The notes: generated from the sequence alone by a model not told the origin. Shown: positions 54,153-62,930, numbered from the stretch's first letter. The stretch is 64,000 bases of DNA from Algoriphagus sanaruensis (GCF_001593605.1 NZ_CP012836.1:744001-808000); one strand, 5' to 3'. Made by a program: numbers and translations.

Positions 54153-54596
54153 ATGACCAATGCCTTATTCATTCAACTTTGGAAAGAAGGAAGAACTCGG
54201 TTTGAGAAATTGCTTCCTCAGATTCTTGAAAAGGACCTCAGCAAACGATTAGGTTCAAGTCCCAATTCAGCGGGATTTTTAATTCGACATGTAGCAGAAG
54301 TCGAGTTATTGTTTGCCAAAAATGTCTTTGGTCTTTCGGAGGTAAAGGTTTCCGCTAAAACATTGATTGCCGGTAAGGATACCGGAGAATGGACCGATTT
54401 GGAGGAATTGGTTCAGCTTTGTTCCCTGTCTAAAGAACTCTTGGAAAGAGCAATTGCAGGGCAAACCAATTGGGAGGAAGTGGTGGTAACCAAGGAATTT
54501 GGGAGTAAAACCAGAGCGGAAGCCTTGGGAAGAATCACCACACATACGGCCTACCACGCTGGGCAATTGGCTTTAATCCTCAAATATGGTGTTTAG
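54153..54596 (+). CDS. DinB family protein
   Basis: 147 residues. Four-helix DinB fold with metal-ligand histidines: RHVAEVELLFAKN near 45 and TTHTAYHAGQLALILKYG near the C-terminus (HxxxH, the typical third and fourth helix). DinB/YfiT-like proteins are putative metal-dependent enzymes, some bacillithiol-related; the substrate is unknown. It starts 111 bp after the TonB receptor stop and terminator. The neighbour downstream converges on it with a 3 bp gap. Confidence 0.85.
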   Translation: MTNALFIQLWKEGRTRFEKLLPQILEKDLSKRLGSSPNSAGFLIRHVAEVELLFAKNVFGLSEVKVSAKTLIAGKDTGEWTDLEELVQLCSLSKELLERAIAGQTNWEEVVVTKEFGSKTRAEALGRITTHTAYHAGQLALILKYGV

Positions 54597-54599
54597 TCT

Positions 54600-55088
54600 T
54601 TAGGTTAATTTTCGGATAATTTCCTCGTGATCTGGAAAAAGTGAAATCAAGTCTTCGGCTTGAAACAATTCAAAATCCGAAAAATCAAATCCCGGAGCTA
54701 CCACGCAGGATACCAAGGAATAACTTTCTGATTGGTCGACAGTACTTCCGAAGATTGTTTTACCCGGAACCAAAAAGTAAGGAGAACTACCTGAAGGGCT
54801 TACTGGCCCCAATTTCATCATTTGATGTCCCTCTTCTCCGAGCGTATGTATAGTTAGTGGGCTGCCTTCATGCCAAAACCAAAGCTCATCACTTTGGATT
54901 CGATGAAAATGAGATACGTCTTCGGAACGCAGCAAGAAGAAAATGGCGGTCATTAAATTTCTTTCCCCATTTTCTTTATTCCGAATGGTATGTGCAGAAC
55001 GGAAAGTTTCTGAATAAAATCCACCCTCAGGATGAGCTTTGAGTTGGAGGGATTCTATCAGCTCGGAAATGCGGGATTTCACACTCAT
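54600..55088 (-). CDS. cupin-domain protein, DUF985 family
   Basis: 162 residues from the ATG at 55088, which overlaps the wecB stop in ATGA, implying translational coupling. The sequence matches DUF985/cupin_5: LKAHPEGGFYSETFRS, then MTAIFFLLRSEDVSHFHRI, SDELWFWHEGSPLTIH and a final CVVAPGFDFSDFEL. The HxHR and ELW residues sit in the cupin metal/ligand pocket. Function unproven; related enzymes act on nucleotide sugars or small metabolites, which would suit its link to wecB. Confidence 0.85.
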   Translation of the reverse strand: MSVKSRISELIESLQLKAHPEGGFYSETFRSAHTIRNKENGERNLMTAIFFLLRSEDVSHFHRIQSDELWFWHEGSPLTIHTLGEEGHQMMKLGPVSPSGSSPYFLVPGKTIFGSTVDQSESYSLVSCVVAPGFDFSDFELFQAEDLISLFPDHEEIIRKLT

Positions 55089-56182
55089 GCACAATAGATT
55101 TTTTCCAAAATAGACACGATTCGTGTGGCTGTATTACCATCCCAGAGTGGAATTCCTTGGTATTGTTTCCAAGTGTTTGCCATGATTTTTTCCAAATAAG
55201 GCTTGAGCTTGGCAGGATCTGTTCCTACAAGTTCATTGGTTCCGAGTTGAATCGTTTCGGCTCTTTCTGTATTGTCCCGAAGGGTAACACAAGGCACATT
55301 CATGACGGAGGTTTCCTCGGTTATTCCTCCCGAATCGGTAATAACACCTTTGGCATGCTGGACCAAATAGTTGAATTCCAGATAGCTTAATGGCTCGCAC
55401 ATCAGCAGATTAGGTGCAGAAATTCCAAGAGATTGAAGGTTTTTAGCTGTTCTTGGATGCACAGGAAATATGATCGGCAATCCTTGAGATCCTTCTAAAA
55501 TAGCGTCAATCATCGCTTTGAGTTGATGCTCTTGATCTACATTCGCTGGGCGATGCATGGTCATGACAAAGTAGCCCTGAGGGATTAATTGGTCGAATAT
55601 TTCCCCTTCAGGTTTTTTGAAATTTGGCATTTGTGCCAAAAGAGTATCGATCATGGTATTGCCTACAAAGTGGATGCGTTCATCCGATACTCCTAAATTT
55701 CGGAGGTTGGCATTCGCAATTTCGGAAGTGGTAAAAAAATGATCGGTGATCGAATCAGTAACCATTCGGTTGATTTCTTCAGGCATGCTCAAATCTCCCG
55801 AACGAATACCACCTTCTACATGGGCTACATCGATATTCAATTTTTTGGCAGCAATGGAACATGCCAAGGTGCTGGTCACATCTCCTACCACAATGACCAA
55901 ATTGGGTCTGTTTTCCACTAGTTCACGTTCAAATGCTACCATAATCGCTGCCGTTTGCTCGGCTTGAGTGCCACCACCACCACCCAGGTTGGCATGAGGT
56001 TCAGGGATATTTAATTGATCAAAAAAGTCCCCAGACATTTTTTTGTCATAGTGTTGTCCGGTATGAACCAATCGGTAGCTGAGATCAGCACCTTCTAAAA
56101 TTCTTTTTTGAAGTGCATGGATTATGGGTGCGATTTTCATGAAGTTTGGACGAGCACCTGCGACAATCGTAAAAATGGCCAT
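55085..56182 (-). CDS. wecB: UDP-N-acetylglucosamine 2-epimerase (non-hydrolysing)
   Basis: 365 residues. Converts UDP-GlcNAc to UDP-ManNAc for surface polysaccharides. Signature elements: VAGARPNFMKIAPII at the N-terminus, LVHTGQHYDKKMSGDFF, VVGDVTSTLACSIAAKKL, VEGGIRSGDLSMPEEINR, MTMHRPANVD and a C-terminal ITDSGGITEETSVMNVPC. All conserved catalytic-site residues appear present. It is transcribed leftwards, divergent from the lipoprotein-wzi pair, with a TATTTTTG -7 box at 56208-56215. Confidence 0.95.
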   Translation of the reverse strand: MAIFTIVAGARPNFMKIAPIIHALQKRILEGADLSYRLVHTGQHYDKKMSGDFFDQLNIPEPHANLGGGGGTQAEQTAAIMVAFERELVENRPNLVIVVGDVTSTLACSIAAKKLNIDVAHVEGGIRSGDLSMPEEINRMVTDSITDHFFTTSEIANANLRNLGVSDERIHFVGNTMIDTLLAQMPNFKKPEGEIFDQLIPQGYFVMTMHRPANVDQEHQLKAMIDAILEGSQGLPIIFPVHPRTAKNLQSLGISAPNLLMCEPLSYLEFNYLVQHAKGVITDSGGITEETSVMNVPCVTLRDNTERAETIQLGTNELVGTDPAKLKPYLEKIMANTWKQYQGIPLWDGNTATRIVSILEKIYCA

Positions 56183-56207
56183 ATTTTCAGCTAATTAATT
56201 CTTAGGG

Positions 56208-56215
56208 CAAAAATA
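56208..56215 (-). promoter_or_regulatory. -7 box for wecB
   Basis: On the minus strand TATTTTTG, exact TAnnTTTG match, about 26 bp before the ATG at 56182. No TTG at standard spacing. Confidence 0.4.
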
Positions 56216-56313
56216 AGGATTCATCCTTGTGATCAGCTGTTTCTCAAAAAGTCTTCGATGGGATTTCGACTGATTTTTGTTTCTTTGTCTTAAATCGTTT
56301 GGGTGAATAGTTT

Positions 56314-56976
56314 ATGAAAATCAATTTGGGCACTTGGATTTTTGCCTTCTTTTTTGTGAGCCTTGGGATGCTTTTTTCGTGTGTAGAAACCGTCGAAAAT
56401 CAGCAAACAGTGTATTACAACAACTTCTCCGATGTCAACCTTGCTGGATTTGAAAATGGGCGATTGTTTGTCTGGAGGAATGATACCATAGCAGGATATT
56501 ATCATAATGAAGAAGTAGCAGTTTCTTTAGCAGATTTGCCCACGCACAACTATCTAAAAATTACCATTGAACTTCTAATTCATGACAGTTGGGATGGAAA
56601 CCCTGATGATGGTATCTCGGGACCTGATTATTGGTATCTCGGGACAGATGAGACCGAGTTTTTCCGAACTACCTTTTCTAATTCTCCTTGTGTATCGACC
56701 TATTGCCTGTATCAATCCTATCCGAATACCTTGTTCAGACAGAATACGCCAAAAATGGGAGCGATTCAAACCAATCTTCCGGGGCTTTGCATTTTTGGAA
56801 CCCGTGCGAATTATACGTCCCGATATCGGGTCGAAAAGCTGATCGAACATGTCAACCCAGAAGTCAGGGTCTTTATGGGCGGTGAGCTTAAGCAGACCAA
56901 TGCTTTCGATCCTGCTTGTGATGAATCTTGGTCTATTGCAGCGATTCAAATCGAAACCATCCAAACCACAAAATGA
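56314..56976 (+). CDS. lipoprotein of unknown function, coupled to wzi
   Basis: 220 residues. Lipoprotein signal with lipobox MLFSC (Cys23). The body is beta-rich (TVYYNNFSDVNLAGFENG, LKITIELLIHDSWDGN, GPDYWYLGTD) with six later cysteines (e.g. SPCVSTYC, PGLCIFG, DPACDE), so likely disulfide-bonded. The pattern HDSWDGN...GPD.W is also seen in Bacteroidota lectin- or laminin-G-like proteins. It overlaps the wzi-type gene by 4 nt (ATGA), suggesting a joint role at the outer membrane. Confidence 0.75.
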   Translation: MKINLGTWIFAFFFVSLGMLFSCVETVENQQTVYYNNFSDVNLAGFENGRLFVWRNDTIAGYYHNEEVAVSLADLPTHNYLKITIELLIHDSWDGNPDDGISGPDYWYLGTDETEFFRTTFSNSPCVSTYCLYQSYPNTLFRQNTPKMGAIQTNLPGLCIFGTRANYTSRYRVEKLIEHVNPEVRVFMGGELKQTNAFDPACDESWSIAAIQIETIQTTK

Positions 56977-58661
56977 TGAGGAAGCAGCTTTTTTTGGTCT
57001 TTAGTGGACTTTTATTGGTGGTACAATTTGTCTATGCTCAGACGATTCCTGTAGGGACACCCGTTTTGGATGAGTACCTGAGAAGATTACAACTGACTGG
57101 GCAGATTGATTCTTCGGCTTCCTGGATGATCCGACCACTTTATCCGGTGGAGGCGTTTGGAGTTGCCCATGGGTTTGATCTCGATAGTTCAGTGGTTCAA
57201 ATGGATTCAACTTCATTGTATTGGTACTTTGGAAAGGAGAATAAAGGGAAGTTTTTAACCCTGCCGGCCGTTTACAAAAATCAGTTTACCTCCAATTATG
57301 CATTTGGGGGTAATGATGGAGCGATGATTCCCAATCGGGGTCTGCAGCAAATCTTGAGTCCTGGGGTTTTTGTGTCCTATGGGAAGTTTTCACTGCAGTT
57401 ACAGCCAGAGATTCTGTTGGCCCAAAATAAAGATTACCTAGGTTTTCCCATTGAGCATCAGGCGACTATTTTGTTCTATTATGAATACATGAACCGGATC
57501 GATATCCCGGAACGGTTTGGCTTGGAGCCGTATTCTAAAATTTTTGGAGGCCAATCAAGCTTTAGATTTAATACAGAGCATGTTTCCTTAGGAGTCTCAA
57601 CAGAGAATTTGTGGTGGGGTCCTAGTCGGAGAAATTCACTGATTCTAAGTAATAACGCCCCCGGTTTTCTTCATTTTACAGCGAATACTCGAAAGCCTAT
57701 CCAAACTAAGTTGGGTTCATTTGAAGGACAGGTGATTTCCGGGTTTTTAAAAAGTACCAACTTCCTTCCTCCTTGGCCAGACTATACGATTCAACAGAAT
57801 CCCGTCTACTATCCCAAACCTGAAAATGGTAACCGGTATCTGTCTGGAATGATTTTTACCTATCAGCCTAAATGGATTCCGGGTTTGTTTTTGGGCTACA
57901 GTTCGGTCAATCATCTCTACCGGGATGATATTACCGACTTCGCAGATGTGCTTCCAGTGTTTAATGGGCGAAAAAAAGGGCCAACAGTCTATGACCCAAT
58001 CCAGGAAAAACGACAGCAATTCAGTTCAGGATATTTCAGATGGATGAGTCCTCAGGGTCGATTTGAATTTTATGGAGAATATGGCACAAGAGACAATGAC
58101 CGTGCGCTTAATGATTTTATGACTACTCCTGAGTCAGGACGGGCATTTACCTTTGGATTTGCACATTTACTGGATTTAAAGCGTCCAGGAAGATTCTTGG
58201 AAATTAGTTCGGAAATGACTCTATCTGGTCAAACGATACGAGAAGATATTCGTCAGTTGAAGACTTGGTATATTCATGACCATGTCCGTCATGGTTATAC
58301 TCACCAAGGACAAGTATTGGGTTTGGCCAATGGTCCGGCTTCCAACCAGCTATTTTTTGGAATGGCTTGGGTCGAAGGCTTGAAGAAGCTTGGCTTTCAA
58401 GTCGAACGGATTGAATACAACATGGACTTCTACTATTACCGCTATGAGGCGTCCAAGGACTTTAGAAATAAATACGTGGATTTGGTCTTTTCTTTGACCC
58501 CAGAGTGGAAGTTTGGAAATGTATTGGTCGGAGGAAAATTTCAATACGTCAAAACACTCAACTACAAGTGGTACCTTGAGAATGTTCCCAACCAGTATTT
58601 TGTACCGGGATATGATCGAGAAAATATCGTAGCGAATCTAGGTGTGACGTACCTATTTTAA
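56973..58661 (+). CDS. capsule assembly Wzi family protein
   Basis: 562 residues from the ATG at 56973, overlapping the preceding stop codon. Signal peptide MRKQLFLVFSGLLLVVQ to about 22. The remainder is an outer-membrane beta-barrel typical of Wzi, the capsule-anchoring lectin: hallmark region SVSTENLWWGPSRRNSLILS-like near 215 (LWWGPSRRNSLI), GFLHFTANTRKPIQTKLG and QVISGFLKSTN. It ends in a strand with terminal aromatic (VTYLF). Together with wecB and GT2 it marks a surface polysaccharide locus. Confidence 0.9.
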   Translation: MMRKQLFLVFSGLLLVVQFVYAQTIPVGTPVLDEYLRRLQLTGQIDSSASWMIRPLYPVEAFGVAHGFDLDSSVVQMDSTSLYWYFGKENKGKFLTLPAVYKNQFTSNYAFGGNDGAMIPNRGLQQILSPGVFVSYGKFSLQLQPEILLAQNKDYLGFPIEHQATILFYYEYMNRIDIPERFGLEPYSKIFGGQSSFRFNTEHVSLGVSTENLWWGPSRRNSLILSNNAPGFLHFTANTRKPIQTKLGSFEGQVISGFLKSTNFLPPWPDYTIQQNPVYYPKPENGNRYLSGMIFTYQPKWIPGLFLGYSSVNHLYRDDITDFADVLPVFNGRKKGPTVYDPIQEKRQQFSSGYFRWMSPQGRFEFYGEYGTRDNDRALNDFMTTPESGRAFTFGFAHLLDLKRPGRFLEISSEMTLSGQTIREDIRQLKTWYIHDHVRHGYTHQGQVLGLANGPASNQLFFGMAWVEGLKKLGFQVERIEYNMDFYYYRYEASKDFRNKYVDLVFSLTPEWKFGNVLVGGKFQYVKTLNYKWYLENVPNQYFVPGYDRENIVANLGVTYLF

Positions 58662-59492
58662 AGTCAATTTTCTCCTGAGGCTTTGGCCAATTTGATTCAA
58701 AAGGATTTGATAAAGTTTCAACCTTTGTCCAGTTTCCAAAGGCAAGGATCCTACTGCTCGACTTAGAGAAAAGTAAAGCACTGACCTATTTTTCATCGAA
58801 TGTTTCCACTTATTGGATACCGAGTTTTTCTGATAAAATTTTTCAAATAATGGCTCAGGATAAGAGACGAAAGGTCCTAAGGAAGCTGCTTTAATCAGCC
58901 ATATGAGGTCTAGCGAAAACTCCTTTTCTCCAAATGGATTTCGACTGATCGGCAAGATTTTTTGGATACTAGCACTCCGATGAATTCCGTGAAAAGCCGA
59001 CCACCAATAGGCTTGTCTCTTCCTTAAAAGTTGCTCGATTCGGATTACAGGATCATCGGACATACATAGATTTCCAGTGAGATGATCGATGGTTTGGTTG
59101 TTCCAATAGGTATTCCTCATTCCTGGATTCACTAGGACCGCGGTTGGGTGGAGAATAAGAAGCTCTACTTGCTTTGAAATAAATTCAGGAAACGGGATAT
59201 CATCATGAGGATTGAGAAAACAAAACTCGCTGTTTTCAGCAGCGGTTTTCCAAAGTGCGGTGGAGGTTTGCCACCAGCCTAAGTTTTGATCATTCCTAAA
59301 AAACTTAAATCGTGAATCAGATTGGCAAAATTTCCTGCAAATTGAGGATGTCTTGTCCTGAGAAGCATCATCACAAATCCAAATTTCAAAATTAGGGTAG
59401 GTTTGAGCTGCAAGTGCTTCAAGCGTTTTTTGAATAAATCGCTCTGCTTGGTAGGCAGGCACGCAACCAATTACCTTAGGATGTCGGGTCAT
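58653..59492 (-). CDS. glycosyltransferase family 2
   Basis: 279 residues from the ATG at 59492 (the frame extends to 59651 but the family opening lies here). N-terminal GT-A fold: VIGCVPAYQAERFIQKTLEA, EIWICDDASQDKTSSI and FLNPHDDIPFPEF, where DDD-type residues bind the nucleotide sugar and metal. The middle has RKRQAYWWSAFHGIHRS, typical of this subgroup. Transfers a sugar to a surface-polysaccharide intermediate; donor and acceptor unknown. Its 3' end overlaps the wzi gene by 9 nt on the opposite strand. Confidence 0.9.
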   Translation of the reverse strand: MTRHPKVIGCVPAYQAERFIQKTLEALAAQTYPNFEIWICDDASQDKTSSICRKFCQSDSRFKFFRNDQNLGWWQTSTALWKTAAENSEFCFLNPHDDIPFPEFISKQVELLILHPTAVLVNPGMRNTYWNNQTIDHLTGNLCMSDDPVIRIEQLLRKRQAYWWSAFHGIHRSASIQKILPISRNPFGEKEFSLDLIWLIKAASLGPFVSYPEPLFEKFYQKNSVSNKWKHSMKNRSVLYFSLSRAVGSLPLETGQRLKLYQILLNQIGQSLRRKLTLK

Positions 59493-59579
59493 GTATAAAA
59501 GAGAAAGAATATAATCCAGCGAAATCTCGCACTGACCAATCAAAAAAATGACCGATCTTTGGCAAGTTATAAGTTCAAA

Positions 59580-60095
59580 ATGAAAGCAGAAAAAGATAAA
59601 GTTGTAGCCGTAGCCTATACGCTTAAAGTGGATGATGGGGAAAGTGGGCAAGAATTATTCGAGGTTGTTTCCGAGGAAAACCCGTTCTATTTCCTCTTTG
59701 GCTACCAAAATGTCCTACCCAAATTTGAAGAAGCGATCGCAGGAAAGTCTGCAGGCGAATCATTTTCAGTATTTATAGACTTCGAAAATGGTTACGGAGA
59801 TTATGATGAGAATAAAAAGGTAATCATCCCTAAGGCAAATTTTAAAGAAGACGGAAAGAAGAACCGAGATCTATTAAAGATCGGAAACGTCATTCCCATG
59901 CAGGATGACAAAGGAAATCAAATGCGTGGTGAAGTGTTGAAAGTTGATTATTTGGGTGTGCATATGGATTTTAATCCCCCTTTGGCCGGATTTGATTTGT
60001 TTTTTGAAGGAAAGGTAATTCTAGTCCGTGAAGCTGAACAAGTGGAGTTAGAGCATGGTCATGCACATGGCCCGGAGGGACATCATCACCATTGA
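59580..60095 (+). CDS. FKBP-type peptidyl-prolyl isomerase, SlyD-like
   Basis: 171 residues from the ATG at 59580 (the frame extends to a TTG at 59559). A FKBP core carries an inserted chaperone flap: VVAVAYTLKVDDGESGQELF, PFYFLFGYQNVLPKFEEAI and GKSAGESFSVFIDFENGYGD, the SlyD opening. The C-terminus is His-rich (HGHAHGPEGHHHH), the nickel-binding tail of SlyD. Cytoplasmic folding catalyst and possible metal store. A terminator follows at once. Confidence 0.92.
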   Translation: MKAEKDKVVAVAYTLKVDDGESGQELFEVVSEENPFYFLFGYQNVLPKFEEAIAGKSAGESFSVFIDFENGYGDYDENKKVIIPKANFKEDGKKNRDLLKIGNVIPMQDDKGNQMRGEVLKVDYLGVHMDFNPPLAGFDLFFEGKVILVREAEQVELEHGHAHGPEGHHHH

Positions 60096-60118
60096 TTTCC
60101 GATCAATTAGTTTTTATC

Positions 60119-60151
60119 AAATGCCCTATTTCGTGAAGGAATAGGGCATTT
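60119..60151 (+). terminator. terminator after slyD
   Basis: Perfect 12 bp stem AAATGCCCTATT / AATAGGGCATTT with 9-nt loop; the 3' arm ends in TTT and is followed by a G. Confidence 0.8.
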
Positions 60152-60180
60152 GTCGTATAGGGCAGGATTATGTCAGATTT

Positions 60181-60188
60181 TACTTTTG
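60181..60188 (+). promoter_or_regulatory. -7 box for the lipoprotein gene at 60219
   Basis: TACTTTTG, exact TAnnTTTG match, 30 bp before the ATG. No TTG at normal spacing. Confidence 0.4.
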
Positions 60189-60218
60189 GTTTATTCATCA
60201 ACACAAACCAATCAATAC

Positions 60219-60725
60219 ATGAAACATTCAATTCAACTTTTATGGAGAATGGCGTTGGTGGGATTTTTCATCGCTTTTATGGCGTGCTCTAGCGAAGACG
60301 GACAAGACGTCTCTGGAGCTGCTGAAGAATTCACCGCCACGGTAGCAGGAATAGGGACGATTTCTGCTTCTAAAGACTTTGATACCATCAGTGGAACAAA
60401 GGTTGGGGCTGCAGGAATAAATGTAGTTGTCCTTCAGGGTACCGATAATTCGGGGAAAGGATTTATGATTAGAATGTCAACTTACAATGGTCCCGGAACC
60501 TATGATTTGGGATTTGGAAATATTGCCAACACGGCGACGTTTATAGCAGGGGCTAGTATGGGAGAGCAGTATTCTACAGCCTATCAAGGAACCTCCGGAA
60601 AAATTGTAGTTACTGCAGACGATGGGAAGCGCTTGGAAGGCACGTTTGAGTTTGTCGGAAAAGTCAACAATACTTCCAGCACTCATACGGTGACCAATGG
60701 CAGTTTTAAAGTAAATCTACAATAA
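60219..60725 (+). CDS. DUF6252-like small lipoprotein, paralogue
   Basis: 168 residues from the ATG at 60219. Lipoprotein signal with lipobox FMACS. The mature domain resembles the lipoprotein at 39291: a similar late segment GKIVVTADDGKRLEGTFEF and the same closing strand TVTNGSFKVNLQ (compare ITNGKFTDINIAR). All beta, no cysteines after the lipid anchor. Function unknown. It is flanked by terminators on both sides, so monocistronic. Confidence 0.75.
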   Translation: MKHSIQLLWRMALVGFFIAFMACSSEDGQDVSGAAEEFTATVAGIGTISASKDFDTISGTKVGAAGINVVVLQGTDNSGKGFMIRMSTYNGPGTYDLGFGNIANTATFIAGASMGEQYSTAYQGTSGKIVVTADDGKRLEGTFEFVGKVNNTSSTHTVTNGSFKVNLQ

Positions 60726-60737
60726 ATGAGGTCTGAT

Positions 60738-60762
60738 CACCCGCTAGGGAAACCTCCGGGTG
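60738..60762 (+). other. hairpin downstream of the lipoprotein gene
   Basis: Outer arms CACCCG / CGGGTG and an inner AGG-GAAA-CCT stem, followed 9 nt later by ATTTTTTG. A weak terminator for the gene ending at 60725. Confidence 0.5.
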
Positions 60763-60832
60763 GTTAGGCTATTTTTTGAAATGGCGCTTTACGTTCTATC
60801 GGGGTGATTTATATCTTAGGCGTAAAAGTAGC

Positions 60833-60860
60833 CGGCCTCTCAAGGAAACTTGAGAGGCCG
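60833..60860 (+). terminator. strong terminator with GAAA tetraloop
   Basis: Perfect 12 bp stem CGGCCTCTCAAG / CTTGAGAGGCCG closed by GAAA, then TTTTTTT. Oriented for the plus strand; it is 108 bp after the lipoprotein stop. Confidence 0.9.
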
Positions 60861-60871
60861 TTTTTTTGAGA

Positions 60872-61690
60872 TTAGTTGGATTCAGCTAAAAGAGATTTAC
60901 TGAGTTCTAATAATCCCAACACTCGCTCTGAAGGGTACAGCAAATACGCTTTCTCGAGCTGTTCAATTGCCATTTGATACTGTTGTGTATTAAAATGGAC
61001 AATTGCGTCATTATAGAACTGAAGCCCTGCCAGTTCTTGAAGGTTGACTTTTCTGAAAATGGAGTTGTCCAATTGACTTGCTTCTGTTCCGGCAAGTCGT
61101 TGGTTAAATACTTTTGAGGATTCTTTTTGATTAGGGGCGTAGCTTGCCAAGTATTTTTCTACCTCGGAGCTTTGAGTGATCATTCCTCCAACAGGAAGCG
61201 TACTCTCCAATACAATCTTTTTGCCTCCTACTTCCGCGAGGATAAAAACATGATAGTCAGTTTCGATAATATCATACGAAAACCCAAATCGATCCAATAA
61301 GATCCCAAGTGCTGCCGATCCACTGACACAATCATAATTTCCTTTGGACAACATTTCATTGAAAGTAGAATGCTGCTGGTATTTCTTGAATAACCGTTGA
61401 TGTGATTTTTGAAAAATTTGTCTCAAAAGCTGCAATTCATCCTTTGCAGTTTCAGCTTTATCGGCCAATTCCTGTTGCAAGCCCGCCCAAGTAGATAGGG
61501 AAGCCTCAATTTCAGGATTAACAGCTTGGAATAAGTGTAAGGGATTGTACAATTCAGGAGAAGGAATTCCTCGATCTGTTGAAATGGTCATTTTGACGTC
61601 ATTTGAGGCCAAAAATGAGCCTTGAGCCCAAGTTTTGAGGCCTCCTCCTAGGATTAGGAACATGGTCAATATGAAGCATTTTTTACCCAA
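60872..61690 (-). CDS. transglutaminase-like domain protein with C-terminal helical repeats
   Basis: 272 residues. Signal peptide to about 23 (MGKKCFILTMFLILGGGLKTWAQ). The middle contains NYDCVSGSAALGILLDRFGF near 118, DYHVFILAEVGGKKIVLEST near 144, a Cys-His-Glu arrangement as in transglutaminase-like proteases. The C-terminus (IVHFNTQQYQMAIEQLEKAY, ALLYPSERVLGLLELSKS) looks like one or two TPR units. The catalytic call rests on the triad pattern only; activity is unproven. It is a single minus-strand gene. Confidence 0.65.
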   Translation of the reverse strand: MGKKCFILTMFLILGGGLKTWAQGSFLASNDVKMTISTDRGIPSPELYNPLHLFQAVNPEIEASLSTWAGLQQELADKAETAKDELQLLRQIFQKSHQRLFKKYQQHSTFNEMLSKGNYDCVSGSAALGILLDRFGFSYDIIETDYHVFILAEVGGKKIVLESTLPVGGMITQSSEVEKYLASYAPNQKESSKVFNQRLAGTEASQLDNSIFRKVNLQELAGLQFYNDAIVHFNTQQYQMAIEQLEKAYLLYPSERVLGLLELSKSLLAESN

Positions 61691-61784
61691 TTGTGATCTT
61701 GATGTTATCGAATTGATTCAAATTTAACAATTTGATAACATTAGAAAACAAATGAAGGTTTTTTTCCAGTTTGAGTAAAAAAAA

Positions 61785-62258
61785 TTATTCGTGATGGTAG
61801 GGCTCGTTTCGCAAAATGGTAAAGGCCCGATACACTTGTTCGATGAAAAATGGCCGAATCATTTGATGCGAAAACGTCATTTTTGAAAGGGAAATTTTCC
61901 CATTTGCGCGTTGGTATACTTCCTCGGAAAATCCATAGGGACCACCAATTACAAAAATCAATTGCTTGAGCCCGGAATTCATTTTCTTTTGGATGAATTC
62001 CGAAAACTCAACTGAAGAAAATGATTTTCCCCTCTCGTCCAGTAGGATCACCTCATCTGAGGCTTGTACTTTCTTTAAAATCAATTCCCCTTCCTTTTCT
62101 TTTTGGGTATGCTCTGTGAGGGACTTTGAGTTTTTCAGGTCTGGAATTATTTCAAATTCAAATCGGATATAATGAGCCAATCGGGAAGAGTATTCTTCAA
62201 TCAATTGCTGTATCGCTTTGTGATCCGTTTTTCCGATGGTGATTAGCTTGATTTGCAT
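61785..62258 (-). CDS. rlmH: 23S rRNA pseudouridine1915-N3-methyltransferase RlmH
   Basis: 157 residues, exact family length. SPOUT-fold enzyme that methylates pseudouridine 1915 of 23S rRNA. Signature regions: MQIKLITIGKTDHKAIQQLI at the start, LLDERGKSFSSVEFSEFI, and the C-terminal knot LIFVIGGPYGFSEEVYQRA followed by LSKMTFSHQMIRPFFIEQVY and ILRNEPYHHE. Single gene. Confidence 0.97.
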   Translation of the reverse strand: MQIKLITIGKTDHKAIQQLIEEYSSRLAHYIRFEFEIIPDLKNSKSLTEHTQKEKEGELILKKVQASDEVILLDERGKSFSSVEFSEFIQKKMNSGLKQLIFVIGGPYGFSEEVYQRANGKISLSKMTFSHQMIRPFFIEQVYRAFTILRNEPYHHE

Positions 62259-62435
62259 GTGATCCCAATTGAATTTGCTCGTGCAACTTAAAGGAAAATT
62301 CCTGCTTGAAGTCCGTTAATCCAATTTTTGGACCCTTTTTCTCATATTATTTCCATTTAAAAAGCTTTTAACCAATCAGTTAACAAGCTGATTAAACAGC
62401 CTGTTCTTCGAGCATAAACCAAAATTTTACTACCT

Positions 62436-62930
62436 ATGAAAAACTCAATGCGTTTGTTTCTGGTGATTGCTGTCCTATTTGCTTCAGCTTTCACCCCCAA
62501 AAATCAACCAGTACGTCCAGTGGATGCGGATATTGTGGACTTGGCGGTACAGACAGAATTCTTGTCTACTCTGGTAGCAGCCGTTAAGGCTGGAGATTTG
62601 GTAGATGTACTCAAAGGAGAGGGTCCCTTTACCGTTTTTGCTCCAACCAATGAGGCTTTTGCCAAATTACCCGCAGGTACTTTAGAAGATTTGCTGAAGC
62701 CTGAGAATAAAGCCAAGTTGGTGGAGATTTTGACTTATCATGTCGTTCCTGGGAAAGTGATGTCCTCTGATTTAAAAGACGGAATGAAGGCGAAAACTGC
62801 TCAAGGCAGTGAAGTCACCATTTCTCTAACAGGAGGAAAGGCTATGGTCAATAATGCAACAGTCACTACTGCAGATATTGAGGCTAGTAATGGAGTAGTT
62901 CACGTGATCGATACCGTAATTCTTCCTTAA
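62436..62930 (+). CDS. fasciclin-domain (FAS1) exported protein
   Basis: 164 residues. Signal peptide [19 protein letters not shown] to about 24. One FAS1 domain: [19 protein letters not shown]1 box [38 protein letters not shown] and the H2-like [15 protein letters not shown] at the C-terminus. FAS1 domains mediate adhesion or matrix interactions. Secreted or periplasmic. A bidirectional terminator follows. Confidence 0.93.
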   Translation: MKNSMRLFLVIAVLFASAFTPKNQPVRPVDADIVDLAVQTEFLSTLVAAVKAGDLVDVLKGEGPFTVFAPTNEAFAKLPAGTLEDLLKPENKAKLVEILTYHVVPGKVMSSDLKDGMKAKTAQGSEVTISLTGGKAMVNNATVTTADIEASNGVVHVIDTVILP

